Origin: Symbiodinium natans
Lineage: Eukaryota > Sar > Dinophyceae > Suessiales > Symbiodiniaceae
Direction: 5' to 3'
NCBI GenBank assembly: GCA_905221605.1
Contig: CAJNDS010000780.1
Coordinates: 249,501-313,500 of the forward strand
DNA length: 64,000 nt
Shown in pieces: positions 62,029 to 64,000 of the stretch; position 1 is the first letter of the stretch; the number at the start of each line of letters is the position of its first letter. The notes beneath the pieces were generated by a model. That model had not been told where the DNA came from. It saw only the letters and a list, made by a program, of their open reading frames with translations, and did no database searches. The position numbers and the translations under genes were made by a program.

Positions 62029-62324
62029 GTCAGCATTGCCCAGTTCGGGTTGTAATGTTAGCCCATCACATGCCCATCAGTCTGACGTGGGTCCAAAGCA
62101 TGTCTAGGCAACCATGGTTTTTTTTCGATGAGCTTTTTTCACAGGATCCAAACCACACCCCCCGCAAACCCCCCTTGCTCAAAAACAAAGCCGACATAAA
62201 CCTTAATACGGCTTATTTTTTGAAGCAAAGCGCCTTATGTTCTGGCCCTTTCCTGGTTCTGAGAAGTTATGAGCACGTGTTGCAGGGCAGCCCAACCCCC
62301 GCCCAGAAACCCACATAGCCTCTG

Positions 62325-62500
62325 TCGGGTTTATTTCGGCCTCTTTGGGTTTTATTTCGGTTTTATCTCGGTCTTATCTTGGCCTTATTTCGTTGCAGTC
62401 TTATTTTTGCCTTATTTCGGCCTTATTTCGGTCTTATTTCAGCCTTATTTCGGCCTTATTGCGGGTTTATTTCGGCCTTACTTCGGCCGTGTTTCGGCGC
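62325..62500. repeat. 11-bp minisatellite (TTATTTCGGCC)n
   Basis: About fourteen imperfect units. Eleven is not a multiple of three, so each frame gives a periodic hydrophobic PYFGLISVL-like translation that is an artefact. Confidence 0.9.
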
Positions 62501-62648
62501 TCATGGGCGCAACCGACACCCAGAACCCCACAATTTGCCTCTGTCGCCCAGTAGCTTTATCCTTATCTTCCGAAACAACATCTGGAAAAATAAGCCTTAT
62601 TGAGCCCTATTTTCGTTTTATTTCTTCCAGCCCCTGCTCTGAGAAAAT

Positions 62649-62710
62649 AAGCACTAATACAGTAAGGCTTATTAAGGCTGATTCAGGCTTATTAGTGATT
62701 ATTAGTGCTT
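62649..62710. repeat. 10-bp inverted repeat
   Basis: AAGCACTAAT (62649-62658) and ATTAGTGCTT (62701-62710), separated by 42 AT-rich bases. Confidence 0.75.
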
Positions 62711-62828
62711 TTTTTTGTTACTCTTTTTTTTGTCCTTATTTTCTGGCTAGGGGGTTTGGGAGGGGGGGGGGGGTCTTGCTTTCTGTGATTTTTTGTTTTC
62801 CCTGCTGGGTTTTCTGCGGTACAGTAAG

Positions 62829-62905
62829 GTAACAACATTGCTGATGAGGGCGAGAAGGCCGACAAGAGGAGTCCGCATGCCAAGCCCAAAAACCGGGCAG
62901 AGCAG
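62829..62905 (+). CDS. Exon-like segment
   Basis: Follows CAGTAAG| and ends GAGCAG|GTTACT. It reads NNIADEGEKADKRSPHAKPK. Possibly the next exon of the gene seen at 61862-61980. Confidence 0.4.
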
Positions 62906-63638
62906 GTTACTGGTGTCTCAGCCGCCTCGTAGATCACTATTCTTGTTGGGGTGTGTTTTTTGGGGCTCAAAGGTTAGGTTAGGGGTTCGGGGTATGTTCT
63001 AACAGCAGCTTATAAACTTCGTCGGCACAGTGCCGGCTGGATTGGGGGCACAAGCTAGTGAGTATTGAGCCCACCAGTGTAAGTAGCTCATTGGGCAACC
63101 TGAGGTATGGGATGCGCACATGCACTTCGCCTTTGCCAGGATTATTGATTGGATTTTTGGTCACGCTTAATGGGCTTCCGGGCTTGCCAGGCACAGCCCA
63201 GCAATTTCAAGCATTTTATGCATAGGTCTGCTTAGAGCAGTGCCTTGGGCCTCCATGCATCACGATTCATTGAGATAAACTCGGGCCGCTGTGAGACAAA
63301 GCTTTCGATGTCTTACAGGCAGCAACGCCCTGAAGCCATCAGCCTGCTTTGCTGTTGGAGGCCCATGTTCTCTTTTGTTTTAAGAAGCTTCCTGCGATTT
63401 TGTCAAGCTGCCAAGAGGAGCAGCCCGCAGTTTGAATGAAAAGGTCACGTCTAGCGGAGAGCTCGACAGGGCTTGGGGCTTAGGGGTTTTTCGGCAGGAG
63501 GGTAAAGGAACAAGTCATGGCATGAATCTCGAACTTTTGGAAAGACCCCCACCCCTCTCCCCCGGCTTCACAGAAACAAGAGGACTCCTGAGACCAGAAC
63601 ACAGAGCTCTCCATGCTTAGCGAAGCCCTGGACCAAGG
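62906..63638. other. No recognised gene
   Basis: Single-copy sequence with short ORFs; nothing recognised. Confidence 0.35.
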
Positions 63639-63745
63639 AAGTGGCTGAAACTTCGATCGGGGTCACAGATGCTTCAGGCGGAGATCTGGCGCTTCAGGAC
63701 AGGCGAACGGAAGCTCCGGAATCACTGGGGCACTCTGCCTAGGTT
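63639..63745 (+). other. Exon-like segment near the right edge
   Basis: After GGACCAAG| the frame reads WLKLRSGSQMLQAEIWRFRT then GERKLRNHWGTLP. Its EIWRFR-type helix is seen in some dinoflagellate membrane-associated proteins, but I cannot assign it. Confidence 0.3.
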
Positions 63746-64000
63746 TTCCATAGCTTTCCTAAACATGGGGCCCCCTGAATTGCTTGACACGGCATGGCCT
63801 TGAGGGAGTCCTCTACTTCTGACGAGCGACCCGATTCATGAAGGACGAGGGTGGGTGCCTATGCGACTACGGACATGACTCACTTCAATGTTGGGCGGGC
63901 TGAGGCGGCGCTGTCGGCTTGTTGTTTAGAGAAGCTGCATATCCCGAGACCACCGGTAGAAGTCCAGAAGTTGCGCCGTGCCGCATTCTTGGGCAGGCAG

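Overview
The window looks like nuclear DNA of a dinoflagellate, most likely a symbiodiniacean or close relative. The evidence is many interstitial TTTAGGG/CCCTAAA arrays, retroelement proteins with K-G-rich stretches and CCCH zinc fingers, a zinc-ribbon ISXO2-like transposase, and split genes whose reading frames only join through GT-AG, GC-AG and GA-AG introns. No rRNA, tRNA, CRISPR or bacterial operon was recognised.

Layout. (1) 1-3.9 kb: a tyrosine-recombinase retroelement fragment, with recombinase polyprotein then a gag-like protein with a CCCH finger, both interrupted by frame changes. (2) 3.9-6.15 kb: noncoding, with a cluster of nine short hairpins (invariant CCTT-like loop, co-varying stems), small repeats and an AT-rich island. 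(3) 6.15-13.14 kb, minus strand: an LTR-flanked Ty1/copia-type element with coiled-coil gag and CCCH finger, protease, an unexpected Fe(II)/2-oxoglutarate-dioxygenase-like domain, integrase, and decayed reverse transcriptase and RNase H. The open frame of gag begins inside the 5' LTR. (4) 13.3-14.8 kb: an ISXO2/IS1595-like transposase gene. (5) 15.2-34.4 kb: a direct tandem segmental duplication (copies at about 15,231-25,930 and 26,618-34,435) carrying about 200-bp satellite arrays, with several indels between the copies and no recognisable gene. (6) 34.4-46 kb: scattered exon-like ORFs, telomere-like arrays, two MITE-like elements and a 500-bp terminal-inverted-repeat element. (7) 46.2-57.6 kb: one large plus-strand split gene with at least 20 exons, ending in view with a predicted transmembrane segment, family not recognised. 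(8) 58.7-61.1 kb: a secreted tyrosinase-family gene with a 15-unit TEPP linker. (9) 61.8-64 kb: further exon pieces, an 11-bp minisatellite and repeats.

The most striking feature is in 37-62 kb. Telomere-like repeats are ordered by strand around exons: C-rich CCCTAAA arrays end at splice acceptors and G-rich TTTAGGG arrays begin just after donors. Many introns are therefore bounded by complementary telomere-like repeats, often with 3-5 bp direct repeats at the splice junctions. Other second-look items are the dioxygenase domain in the copia polyprotein, the CCTT hairpin cluster, and three +1 frame changes in 210 bp of the large gene that each coincide with a TGA codon.
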